DNA of 64,000 nt, taken from JADGRB01 sp963835825 (lineage in GTDB: Bacteria > Myxococcota_A > Polyangia > Fen-1088). Numbering within the stretch: the stretch's first letter is position 1; the number at the start of each line of letters is the position of its first letter. Positions 45,668 to 54,248 of this stretch are shown here, one piece after another. Made by a program: the position numbers and the translations under genes. The notes below the pieces were generated by a model, which was not told the origin of the DNA, ran no database searches, and saw nothing but the letters and a program-made list of their open reading frames with translations. The stretch is taken from the NCBI GenBank assembly GCA_963835825.1, contig CAWIGZ010000001.1, forward strand, positions 2,170,001-2,234,000, read 5' to 3'.

Positions 45668-47152
45668 TCAGCCTCCGACGGAGATCTGCTTCATCGCCGT
45701 CATGTGGCCGCGCAGCGTGGCGCCGACCTTCTCGACCGGGTGGCCCTCGATGGCCTGGTTCACGGCCAAGAGGCGGCGGTTGTCGACCTGCTGGGTGCCG
45801 GGCGCGAACGGCTTGCCGATGACGTCGGTCGACTGCTTGCTCATGAACTCCTTGAGCAGCGGCACGGCGGCGTGGCTGAACAGGTAGCAGCCGTACTCGG
45901 CGGTGTCGCTGATGACCTTGTTCATCTCGTACAGCTTCTTGCGGGAGATCAGGTTGGCGATGAGCGGCACCTCGTGCAGCGACTCGTAGTAGGCGGACTC
46001 GGGCTTCATGCCCACCTCCACCATGCACTCGAACGCCAGCTCCACGCCGGCCTTGACCATCGCCACCATCAGCACCGCGTTGTCGAAGTACTCCTGCTCG
46101 CTGATCTTCATCGCGCCGGCCGGGGTCTGCTCGAAGGCAGTGTCGTTGGTGGCGGCGCGCCAGCCGAGCAGGTTCACGTCCCCGGCGTCCCAGTCCTTCA
46201 TCATCGTCGTGCTGAAGGCGCCGGTGATGATGTCGTCCTGGTGCTTCTTGTAGAGGGACCGCATCAGCACCCGCAGCTCCTCGGCCAGCTCGAACGCCTT
46301 GACCTTCGCCGGGTTGCTCAGCCGATCCATCATCAACGTGAGGCCGCCCTGCTTGAGCGCCTCGGTGATGGTCTCCCAGCCGAACTGCACCAGCTTGCTG
46401 GCGTAGCCGCGGTCGATCCCCTGGGCCACCATCCGGTCGAAGCAGAGGATCGATCCGGTCTGCAGCATGCCGCAGAGGATGGTCTGCTCGCCCATGAGGT
46501 CGCTCTTCACCTCGGCGATGAAGCTCGACTCGAGCACGCCGGCCCGATCACCGCCGGTCGCCGCCGCGTAGGCCTTGGCGATCTCCAGGCCGTCGCCGTT
46601 GGGATCGTTCTCCTGGTGCACGGCGATCAGGGTCGGCACGCCGAAACCCCGCTTGTACTCCTCGCGCACCTCGGTGCCGGGGCACTTGGGCGCCACCATG
46701 ACGACCGTCAGGTCCTTGCGGATCTGCTGCCCTTCCTCGACGATGTTGAAGCCGTGGCTGTAGGCCAGGCAGGCGCCCTTCTTCATCAGCGGCATCACCT
46801 TCTGAACCACGTCGGCGTGCTGCTTGTCGGGCGCCAGGTTGCAGACCAGGTCGGCGGTGGGGATGAGCTCTTCGTAGGTGCCGACCTTGAAGCCGTTGCT
46901 GGTGGCGTTGGTGAAGCTCACCCGCTTCTGGGCGATGGCGTCCGCCCGCAGCGCGTAGCTGATGTCGAGGCCCGAGTCGCGCATGTTGAGGCCCTGGTTC
47001 AGGCCCTGCGCGCCGCAACCGACGATGACCACCTTCTTGCCCCGCAGCTTCTCGACGCCGTTGAACTCGCTGCGATCCATGAAGCGGCAGCGGCCGAGCT
47101 GATCCAGCTTCTGCGCCATCGTCAGGGTGTTGAAGTAATTCTGTCGCGACAT
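45668..47152 (-). CDS. ilvC: Ketol-acid reductoisomerase, class II
   Basis: 494 residues, the long class II form typical of E. coli. N-terminal Rossmann part with VVIVGCGAQGLNQGLNMRDS, then a duplicated helical domain (DLMGEQTILCGMLQTGSILC; EYFDNAVLMVAMVKAGVELA). It carries the metal-binding acidic residues in DLMGEQ and CFDRMV and converts 2-acetolactate to 2,3-dihydroxyisovalerate in valine/leucine/isoleucine synthesis. The start is the ATG at 47152, with a clear AGGAG leader. It sits alone here: no other ilv genes are near, and modF follows on the same strand. A promoter and a leader hairpin are noted below. Confidence 0.95.
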   Translation of the reverse strand: MSRQNYFNTLTMAQKLDQLGRCRFMDRSEFNGVEKLRGKKVVIVGCGAQGLNQGLNMRDSGLDISYALRADAIAQKRVSFTNATSNGFKVGTYEELIPTADLVCNLAPDKQHADVVQKVMPLMKKGACLAYSHGFNIVEEGQQIRKDLTVVMVAPKCPGTEVREEYKRGFGVPTLIAVHQENDPNGDGLEIAKAYAAATGGDRAGVLESSFIAEVKSDLMGEQTILCGMLQTGSILCFDRMVAQGIDRGYASKLVQFGWETITEALKQGGLTLMMDRLSNPAKVKAFELAEELRVLMRSLYKKHQDDIITGAFSTTMMKDWDAGDVNLLGWRAATNDTAFEQTPAGAMKISEQEYFDNAVLMVAMVKAGVELAFECMVEVGMKPESAYYESLHEVPLIANLISRKKLYEMNKVISDTAEYGCYLFSHAAVPLLKEFMSKQSTDVIGKPFAPGTQQVDNRRLLAVNQAIEGHPVEKVGATLRGHMTAMKQISVGG

Positions 47153-47173
47153 GATGTGCTCCTCGGTGGTTCT

Positions 47174-47189
47174 GATGCCTCGGGGCATC
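47174..47189 (-). other. ilvC leader hairpin next to the ribosome-binding site
   Basis: On the ilvC strand the leader contains GATGCC-CCGA-GGCATC, a perfect 6-bp stem with a 4-base loop, about 7 bases before the AGGAG ribosome-binding site. It might limit translation or protect the transcript; no Leu/Val/Ile-rich leader peptide is visible. Confidence 0.45.
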
Positions 47190-47242
47190 GACTCCCCTCA
47201 GGATAGATCACCCCGGCCGCCGAACCAACGTTGCGTTCGAGC

Positions 47243-47271
47243 CTATTATCGCCAGTCTGTATTGCACAAAA
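47243..47271 (-). promoter_or_regulatory. Candidate ilvC sigma-70-type promoter
   Basis: On the minus strand, -35-like TTTTGT (47266-47271) and -10-like TAATAG (47243-47248) are separated by 17 bases. They lie in the least GC-rich part of the intergenic region, about 90 bases before ilvC. Confidence 0.4.
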
Positions 47272-47313
47272 CGCAACACAGGCGACCTGCCTCTTCGCCG
47301 GCGACGCGGTACC

Positions 47314-49298
47314 ATGCAGGCCGTGGCATCGCCCCCCGTCCAGGACTGGCTCGCGCGCGTGGACCAGGCGCTCGCGGGCGGAGATCGGGCCGTGCTGACG
47401 GCTTTGCTGACGGAGATCGGCGAGGAACAGCAGCAGCTGCGCGAGCGCACCGACCTTCTGTCGTCGGCCTCCTTCGAGGGGCTGCTCGTTCACGCCGACG
47501 GCAAGGTCATCGAGGTCAACGACCGGCTGTGCGAGATGCACGGCTACGAGCGCCAGGAGCTTCTGAGCGGAGACATCTTGCGCATGTGCGTCGCGCCGGA
47601 AGACGTCCCCGGCGTCCTGGCCCACATGCGCGACGGGTTCGAGGGCGAGTACATCGTCACCGGAATCCGCAAGGACGGCTCCCGCTTCCGATCGGAGGTC
47701 CTCTCGAAGCAGGGCCGGCTCGGCCAGCGGACGGTGCGCATCGGTGCCATCCGGGACGTGACCGAGCGGGAACGCACGCATGCCCTGCTGCGCGAGAGCG
47801 AGGCCCGGTTTCGCGAGCTGGCCGACGCGGCGTTCGACTTGACCATCTTCAGCCGTGACGGCGTCATCCTGGACGCGCGCGGCGCCGCCGAACGCGTCCT
47901 CGGGCGAACGACCGCCGAGCTCGTCGGACGCTCGGTGTTCGACTTCATGGCGCCCTCGACGGTCCCCGCGGCGCAGCAGATGGTGAGCGAGAACCGACTC
48001 GGCTTCATCGACGTCACCGCCGTCGACGCCGCGGGACAGCTGGTGCCCACCCTGGCCGTCGTCGTGTCGGGGACGCTGGACGGCCTCCCGGTGCGGGTGG
48101 CTGGGGTGCGGGACATGCGCGCGGTGCAGCGCCTCGAGACCGAACGGCGCGAGCTCGAACGGCAGGTCGAGCGCGCGCAGCGGCTCGACAGCCTGGGCGT
48201 GCTGGCCGGCGGCATCGCGCACGACTTCAACAACCTCCTCGCCGGTGTGCTCGGCAACGCCGAGCTGCTGCGCGATCGCGCCACCAACGACGAGGACGAG
48301 GAGATCGCCGCGGCCATCATCACGGCGGGCCAGCGGGCGGCGGCGCTCACCCGACAGATGCTCGCCTACGCCGGGCAACGGGACCTCGGTCGGCGCGAGC
48401 CGGTCGACCTGGGGGAGCTGCTGCGCGAGCTGCGGACCCTGCTGGCAGCCACCTTGTCAAAGAAGGCGGAGCTCGAGCTCGCCGTCGAGGACGAGTCGGT
48501 CGTGATGGGCGATCGGGTCACTCTCGGGCAGGTCGTCATGAACCTGCTCACGAACGCGTCGGACTCCCTGGGCGAAAATCCCGGTCGAATCACCGTGCGC
48601 GTGCGGCGGGTGAGCGAGGTCGACGCACGCTGGGACCAGGCGCAGGGGGCGACGGTGGGGCCCGGACGGTGGGTGCTCATCGAGGTCGAGGACACCGGCA
48701 GCGGCATGGACGAGCCGACGCGCGGCCGGGCCTTCGAGCCGTTCTTTTCCACGAAGGAACGCGGCCACGGCCTCGGGTTGGCCGCCTGCCTCGGCATCGT
48801 GCGCGCTCACGGCGGCGCCGTGCTCGTCGAGAGCGAGCTCGGGGCCGGCAGCCGCTTCTCCGTGCTGCTGCCGGCGACCGATGCGACCGCCTCCGTCGCC
48901 GCCGCCCCGCGCTCACGCCCCACGACGCGCCCCTGCCGGGTGCTCCTCGTCGACGACGAGGCGATCGTGCGCAGCCAGCTGCGCCGGTCGCTCGAGCTGC
49001 GCGGCTACTCGGTCGTCGAGGCGGCCGACGGTCGAAGCGCGCTGGCGGCGCTCCTTCCGCGCCCGCCGCCGTCGACGTCGTCATTCTGGACATGACGATG
49101 CCCGATCTCGACGGGGCCGAGGTGTTGCGGCGGTTGCGCGCCGGCGGCTCCCGCGTCCCGGTCGTCGTCTCGTCCGGCTACCTCGACGTCGCCGTCGAGC
49201 GCCGCCTGCCGCGCGGCGAGTTCCAGGGCTTCCTGGCCAAGCCCTACGGGGCCACCGAGCTGGTGAGCGCCATCGAACGCGCCCGGGGCGCGCCCTGA
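47314..49298 (+). CDS. Hybrid PAS histidine kinase with receiver domain (frameshifted)
   Basis: About 660 residues across two frames. An N-terminal helix is followed by two PAS domains (about 50-160 and 165-285; HADGKVIEVNDRLCEMHGYE; FSRDGVILDARGAAERVLGR), with the PAC element GIRKDGSRFRSEVLSKQGRL. A HisKA domain has the phospho-acceptor in GIAHDFNNLLAGVLGNAELL, then HATPase (MNLLTNASDSLGENPGRITV; DTGSGMDEPTRGRAFEPFF; GLGLAACLGIVRAHGG) and a receiver (VLLVDDEAIVRS; acceptor Asp in VVILDMTMPDLDG; KPYGATEL). The frame breaks at about 49055-49065 in a CCC run, where a base appears missing rather than added. Divergent from ilvC. Signals may be redox or ligand, not readable. Confidence 0.85.
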
Positions 49299-49356
49299 CG
49301 CCAACCGGACCGGCGCGCCTTCGGACGGGCGTTTTCGGACCCGACCCGGGCGTGAT

Positions 49357-49797
49357 ATGCGAGTCGCGATGATTTCACCGACCAGCCCCAAGAAGCGTTC
49401 CCTGATGCCCTCGAGCAAGCTGCGGCGGTCGCTGCGCGCGCACGGGCACGCGCTGTCGGCGCTCGTCCAGGTCGGCAAGGGCGGCCTGTCGCCCGGCGTC
49501 ATCAAGCAGATCGACCAGACGCTGGCCGACCACGAGCTGGTCAAGCTGAAGGTCGACACCGACAGCCCCGACGATCGCCTCGCCGTCGCCGAGCGACTCG
49601 GCGCGCTGGCCGGCGTGAACGTCGTCCAGATCGTCGGACACGCCGTCTTGATCTACAGGCGCCACCCGCAAAAGGCGCGCTTCGAGGGAGCGCCCGCCAA
49701 GGATGAAGCGGCGAAGCCCTCCGCGAAGAAGCCGGCGAAGCGTCCGGCCAAGCCCGCCAAGCGCACCGGCAAGCGGGCTGCCCGACGTCGCGCGTGA
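49357..49797 (+). CDS. yhbY: YhbY-like CRM RNA-binding protein with long basic tail
   Basis: 146 residues. The CRM domain (about 20-105) shows LRRSLRAHGHALSALVQVGK, GGLSPGVIKQIDQTLADHEL and a GHAVLIYRRHP end, the normal YhbY ribosome-assembly core that binds pre-50S particles. A Lys/Ala/Pro-rich tail of about 35 residues (KKPAKRPAKPAKRTGKRAAR) is unlike the short E. coli protein and would add non-specific RNA or DNA binding. Start at 49357; an inner ATG at 49369 would drop four residues. Confidence 0.85.
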   Translation: MRVAMISPTSPKKRSLMPSSKLRRSLRAHGHALSALVQVGKGGLSPGVIKQIDQTLADHELVKLKVDTDSPDDRLAVAERLGALAGVNVVQIVGHAVLIYRRHPQKARFEGAPAKDEAAKPSAKKPAKRPAKPAKRTGKRAARRRA

Positions 49798-49957
49798 GTC
49801 CTCCCCGCGCGGGCCACTTCTCAAGTCCCAGATCGGCGGTGAGTGAACCCGCCGACACGGACAGGTGCCCCCGTTCTTGCAAGGACGACGCGCGGGTATT
49901 TTAGGGACAGTTGGGGTTCTCCCGGACCCCGACGTCTCGCTTCCAAGGAGGTCCGTG

Positions 49958-50599
49958 ATGCAGATGACGAGCAAGTTGCTTTTGGGTGGGGCTCTGGCGA
50001 TCGTGGCGCTGGTGGGCTGTGGCGGCAACAGCAGTGGCGGGGGATTCACGACCAGCGTCCCGTCGGGGACGAAGTTGACCTCGCTGACACCCCAGCAGGC
50101 CATGCAGCTCTGCACCGACTTCGATACCTCCGCGACGACGGCGCTGACGCCCGATCTGTGCAAGCTGCTGGCGATCGAGGCGACCGCGCTGTCGCTGTCG
50201 TACCCGGGGGCGGGGCAGCAGAGCGACGCGACGCTCCGGATGACCTGCAGCCAGACCTATAACAGCTGCCTGGGCGGAGATGGGGGCATCACGACCACCA
50301 GCAACTGCGATCCCTCGACCTTCACGACCGAGCCGGCCACCTGCACGGCGACGGTCGGGGAGGTCACGATGTGCTTCAACGCCGATCTCAACGCCACCAA
50401 CCAGCAGGTGGCGGCGCTCCCGAGCTGCAGCTCCGTCACGTCCGCGAACCTGATCTCCGCGCTGGCGACGATCGCGGCCCAGGCCGACGCCGGCACCTCG
50501 ATGTCCGCGACCTGCACCGCGCTGGAGGCGGGCTGCAACATGGGCTCGTCTTCGTCGACGGTCGGACTGGTGACGGCGGCGCGACGCCTCCGGAAGTAG
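49958..50599 (+). CDS. Cys-containing lipoprotein of unknown function
   Basis: 213 residues with lipobox IVALVGCGGN. The mature part is helical and Ser/Thr/Ala-rich with eight Cys in regular spacing (MQLCTDFDTS, DLCKLLAIEA, CSQTYNSCLGGD, CDPST...TCTATV, CTALEAGC). The even number suggests disulphides. A strong AAGGAGG lies 7 bases before the ATG. It is followed by the exporter operon on the same strand (123 bases), with which it may or may not be linked. No family recognised. Confidence 0.7.
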   Translation: MQMTSKLLLGGALAIVALVGCGGNSSGGGFTTSVPSGTKLTSLTPQQAMQLCTDFDTSATTALTPDLCKLLAIEATALSLSYPGAGQQSDATLRMTCSQTYNSCLGGDGGITTTSNCDPSTFTTEPATCTATVGEVTMCFNADLNATNQQVAALPSCSSVTSANLISALATIAAQADAGTSMSATCTALEAGCNMGSSSSTVGLVTAARRLRK

Positions 50600-50722
50600 C
50601 GGGGCTCGCTCACCGGCCTCTCCGGCGGATCGGGGGACGCGCCGGAAGTTCCGTTCGCTGCTAGGGTTCGGATCGTCCACGAGTCCCGCGGGCGGAGACG
50701 ACATGAAGCGAGAGAAGAGACC

Positions 50723-51703
50723 TTGAGGCGACGGCTCGTCGTTCTGCTGATCGTGGCCGTCGCCCTTGGTTCCTACGTGGGATTCCGGATCCGCCGGGGC
50801 CACGCGCCTCTCGAGTGGAGCGGGACGGTCGAGGCCCACACCATCGAGGTCGGGTCCCGGGTGGGCGGCCGGGTCCTCGAGGTTCACGTCCGCGAGGGCG
50901 ACGACGTGGTGGCTGGCCAGCCGCTCGTGACGCTGGAGAAGGGTGACCTTCCGGCCCAGCGCCTCATCGCCGAGGGGCAGCTGGCCCAGGCCAAGAGCGT
51001 GCTCCAGAAGGTGGCCAGCCGGACGCTCCCGACCGCCCGGCGCGCCGAGTTGGCGGAGGCCGAGGCGCGCTGGCAAGCGGCGCTGGCGCAAGAAGCGAAG
51101 GCCCGACTCGACGACGAGCGGGCCCAGAAGCTCCTCCACAGCGGCGCCGGCACCCGCATGGACGCCGACAACGCGGCGCTGGCGCTGCGGACCGCGACGG
51201 CCCAGGTGGCGGCCCAGAAGGCGCAGAAGGAGGCAATCCTGCACGGGACGCCCGCCGACGTCCGATCCGGCGAGGGGATGGTCGAGGCCGCCGAAGGGCG
51301 CGTGCAACAGATCGACGTGATGCTCGACGAGCTCGTCATCCGGGCTCCGCGCGCCTCCCGGGTCGAGTCGCTCGATCTTCGGCCCGGCGACATCCTCGCC
51401 CCCAACGCGCCCGCGGCGAGGCTGCTCGAGCCGGGGGAGCTGTTCGTCCGAATCTACGTCCCGGAGACGGAGATCGGGCGCATCCACCCCGGGATGGAGG
51501 TGCCCATCTTCGTCGACTCCTTCCCCGGCCGGGCCTTCCACGGCCGCGTCGAGTCGGTCGCCAGCGAGGGGGAATTCACCCCCCGAAACCTGCAGACCGC
51601 CGACGAGCGCGCCGATCAGGTCTTCGCCTCGCGCGTCCGCATCGAGGACGGCGCCGACGTCCTCCGCGCGGGCATGGCGGCGTTCGTGCGGGTGCCAAGA
51701 TGA
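50723..51703 (+). CDS. HlyD-family membrane fusion protein
   Basis: 326 residues. Membrane anchor (LVVLLIVAVALGSYVGF), biotinyl-lipoyl-like halves (VEAHTIEVGSRVGGRVLEVH; DELVIRAPRASRVESLDLRP) around a helical hairpin, then a beta-barrel domain. It is the periplasmic adaptor of an ABC efflux pump, similar to YbhG. The TTG at 50723 is the apparent start, in frame with the anchor. An upstream ATG at 50703 in another frame reads only MKREKRP before a stop that overlaps the TTG. The stop overlaps the ATPase start in ATGA. Confidence 0.88.
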   Translation: MRRRLVVLLIVAVALGSYVGFRIRRGHAPLEWSGTVEAHTIEVGSRVGGRVLEVHVREGDDVVAGQPLVTLEKGDLPAQRLIAEGQLAQAKSVLQKVASRTLPTARRAELAEAEARWQAALAQEAKARLDDERAQKLLHSGAGTRMDADNAALALRTATAQVAAQKAQKEAILHGTPADVRSGEGMVEAAEGRVQQIDVMLDELVIRAPRASRVESLDLRPGDILAPNAPAARLLEPGELFVRIYVPETEIGRIHPGMEVPIFVDSFPGRAFHGRVESVASEGEFTPRNLQTADERADQVFASRVRIEDGADVLRAGMAAFVRVPR

Positions 51704-52713
51704 CAGCGACGTCGAGCGCGACGTCGAGCGGTCCGGCGGTCCCCGAGGGCCCGCACGAGCCGGCCATCCGGGTCGACGGCGTCGGTCGCCTGTTCGGCGA
51801 CTTCGTCGCGCTCGACGACGTGAGCCTGACGGTCCCGACGGGCCAGATCTATGGCCTCCTCGGGCCCAACGGTTCGGGAAAGTCGACCCTCATCCGCATC
51901 CTGTGCGGCCTCCTCGCCCCCTCCTCGGGCCACGCCGCCGTCCTCGGCCTCGATGTCACCAAAGAGGGCGAGGCCATCCGCCGGAACATCGGCTACATGA
52001 GCCAGCGGTTCTCGCTCTACGAAGATCTGACCGTGCGCGAGAACCTCGACTTCTTCGCCGGCGTCTATCGGCTGACGGGCCAGCGTTTGCGCCAGCGCCG
52101 CGAAGCGGTCGTCGCCCTCACGCACATCGGCCCCTATCTCGATCGCCGGGCCGGGCTGCTTTCGGGCGGCTGGAAGCAGCGCCTGGCGCTGGGGGCGGCG
52201 CTGCTGCACGAACCGCGCGTCGTGTTCCTCGACGAGCCGACGGCGGGGATCGATCCCGTCGCCCGCCGGGAGCTCTGGGATCTGCTGTTCGCGCTGGCCG
52301 CGCAGGGGATCACCTTCCTCGTCACCACCCACTACATGGACGAGGCCGAGCGCTGCGGCGAGGTCGGGTACCTTTATCTGTCGAAGCTGCTGGTCACCGG
52401 GACGCCCGAGCGGCTGAAGACGCTGCCGATGATCAACGCGCCCAACACCCGCCGCATCGAGATCGAGACGCCGCAGCCGGCCAAGGCGCTGGCCTGGATC
52501 CGTGACCAGCCCTGGTGTCTGGGCGCCACCATCTTCGGCCAGTCGGTGCACACCGTGAGTCCCCGCGACAAGACCGACGCCGCCATCCTCGCCGAGGCGC
52601 GCGAGGCGGGCTTTCCGCAGGCGGAGATCCGGGAGATCCGTCCCTCGCTGGAGGACGTGTTCGTCAAGCTCACCGAAGACGCCGCCCGGGCGCGCGGCGA
52701 ATCGGCGGCCTAG
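51700..52713 (+). CDS. ABC transporter ATP-binding protein
   Basis: 337 residues. Walker A LGPNGSGKSTLIRILCGLLA; signature LLSGGWKQRLALGAALLHEP; Walker B VVFLDEPTAGIDPVARREL; H-loop in TTHYMDEAERC. A C-terminal extension of about 100 residues follows the cassette, as in the DrrA/YbhF group. It is translationally coupled to the adaptor, and the permease follows two bases after the stop. It powers export of lipophilic substrates in the family; the cargo is unknown. Confidence 0.93.
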   Translation: MTATSSATSSGPAVPEGPHEPAIRVDGVGRLFGDFVALDDVSLTVPTGQIYGLLGPNGSGKSTLIRILCGLLAPSSGHAAVLGLDVTKEGEAIRRNIGYMSQRFSLYEDLTVRENLDFFAGVYRLTGQRLRQRREAVVALTHIGPYLDRRAGLLSGGWKQRLALGAALLHEPRVVFLDEPTAGIDPVARRELWDLLFALAAQGITFLVTTHYMDEAERCGEVGYLYLSKLLVTGTPERLKTLPMINAPNTRRIEIETPQPAKALAWIRDQPWCLGATIFGQSVHTVSPRDKTDAAILAEAREAGFPQAEIREIRPSLEDVFVKLTEDAARARGESAA

Positions 52714-52715
52714 CC

Positions 52716-53822
52716 GTGTGGCGCTCGTTCCTGGCCGTGTTTCGCAAGGAGTTCCTGCACATCCTTCGCGACGCCGGAACGCTCCGGCTGGCGCTGGCGC
52801 TCCCGGTCATGCAGCTCGTGCTGTTCGGGTTCATCGACCAGACGGTGCACGACTTGCCGACCGTCGTCGTCGACCAGGATCATTCCGTCGAGAGTCGCCT
52901 CTTCCGCGATCAGCTGACAGCGACCAAGACGTTCAAGATCATCGACGTCACGACCAATCCCGAGCAGGCCCGCCAGGAGATCCGGTCCGGGCGGGCGCGG
53001 ATCGCGGTGGTCATCCCGCCGCGCTTCCACGACGACCGGGTGCGCGGACGAATCGCGCAGGTGCTGGTCTTGATCGACGGGTCGGACTCCGCCGCCAGCG
53101 CGCAGGCGCTCGCCAGCGTCAACGGCCTCACCGCCAACGACAACCTGGCCCGCCTCCAGACGGTCGTCCCCGGCCAGGGCGCGATCGCCGCGCAGCCGAT
53201 CATCCTCTTCAACCCCGAGGGGCGGACCGCCAACTACATCATTCCGGGGCTGGTGGCGGTGCTCCTCCAGCTCCTCGGCGTGGTGCTGTCTGCGGGGGCC
53301 ATCGTGCGCGAGCGCGAAAGAGGAACGCTCGAGCAGCTCCTGGTCACGCCCATCGATCCGCTGGGGTTGATGCTGGGGAAGCTCTGCCCCTACCTGGTGC
53401 TGAGCCTGGTCGAAATGACGCTCATCCTGATCGCGATGCGATTCGGTTTCAGCGTCCCCATTCGCGGCAGCGTCTTCTTGCTGTACGGCATCGCGCTGTT
53501 TTATCTGAGCGCCCTGCTCTCCCTCGGTCTTCTCATCTCCAGCCGGGCCAAGACCCAGATGGAGGCGCAGCAGATGGGGCAGCTGCTGTTTCTCCCCGGC
53601 GTGTTTCTCTCGGGCTACATCTTCCCCTTCGAGGGGATGCCGGCCGTGCTGCGCGGCATCGGCCTGCTCTTTCCGGTCACGCACATGATCGCCATCATGC
53701 GGGGTGTGGTCCTCCGCAACGCCAGCGTCGTCGACCTCTGGCCCCACGTCGCCGCCCTCCTGGGCATGACCGTCGTTCTCGTCTGGCTCGGCGCCCGCAG
53801 CATCCGCAAAGTCGCCGCCTGA
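52716..53822 (+). CDS. ABC-2 type permease
   Basis: 368 residues. One N-terminal membrane segment (AGTLRLALALPVMQLVLFGF), a periplasmic domain of about 140 residues (VVVDQDHSVESRLFRDQLTA), then five membrane helices (IVRERERGTLEQLLVTPIDP coupling region; FLPGVFLSGYIFPFEGMP). This matches YbhS/YhhJ permeases. Only one permease gene is present, so a homodimer is likely, unlike the paired permeases of E. coli. It starts at GTG 52716, two bases after the ATPase stop. Confidence 0.9.
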   Translation: MWRSFLAVFRKEFLHILRDAGTLRLALALPVMQLVLFGFIDQTVHDLPTVVVDQDHSVESRLFRDQLTATKTFKIIDVTTNPEQARQEIRSGRARIAVVIPPRFHDDRVRGRIAQVLVLIDGSDSAASAQALASVNGLTANDNLARLQTVVPGQGAIAAQPIILFNPEGRTANYIIPGLVAVLLQLLGVVLSAGAIVRERERGTLEQLLVTPIDPLGLMLGKLCPYLVLSLVEMTLILIAMRFGFSVPIRGSVFLLYGIALFYLSALLSLGLLISSRAKTQMEAQQMGQLLFLPGVFLSGYIFPFEGMPAVLRGIGLLFPVTHMIAIMRGVVLRNASVVDLWPHVAALLGMTVVLVWLGARSIRKVAA

Positions 53823-53960
53823 CGCGCCCCGCTCAACCGCGGGGGCGAACGGTCGAGGTGGCTCGACCGTCCGCAACGCCCCGCGCCACCATGTTTCCGC
53901 CCCCCGCGCTGACACCTCCGCCGCTCGACGCGCATCGAAAGAGGTGGAAGGAGGCCACAG

Positions 53961-54143
53961 ATGTTCTATTGGGGCTTCGGCTTTCTGTTGCTGGCGATTG
54001 CAGGTTTCATTTTGGGCTTCGCGACAGGGATGCCCGGACTCGGGCCTCCGACCAATGTCGCGCTCCTGATCGCTGTCGCATTGTTGATCATCGGACTGGC
54101 GACCCGGGATCGGCACCACGACCAGTTCAGTCGCCCTGCTTGA
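53961..54143 (+). CDS. Small two-helix membrane protein
   Basis: 60 residues with two membrane segments (FGFLLLAIAGFILGFAT; NVALLIAVALLIIGLAT) and a short polar end. A very strong ribosome-binding site (AAGGAGG, 7-8 bases upstream) argues that it is translated. It resembles the small DUF1328/stress-type membrane proteins only in layout. It is 137 bases after the exporter operon. Confidence 0.65.
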   Translation: MFYWGFGFLLLAIAGFILGFATGMPGLGPPTNVALLIAVALLIIGLATRDRHHDQFSRPA

Positions 54144-54248
54144 CGGCGCCCGCGCGACCGGAACCGCCCCCGATCGACCTGAGCGCCGAACCAGGAAACC
54201 ACCGATACCCAGCGTCCGGCGCCGAGAGTACGCTCCCGGGAATCCGCC

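Noticed and set aside
47153..47313. T-box, riboswitch or leucine-type attenuator before ilvC
   Set aside because: No tRNA-like stem set, no Leu/Val/Ile-rich leader peptide and no terminator/antiterminator pair.
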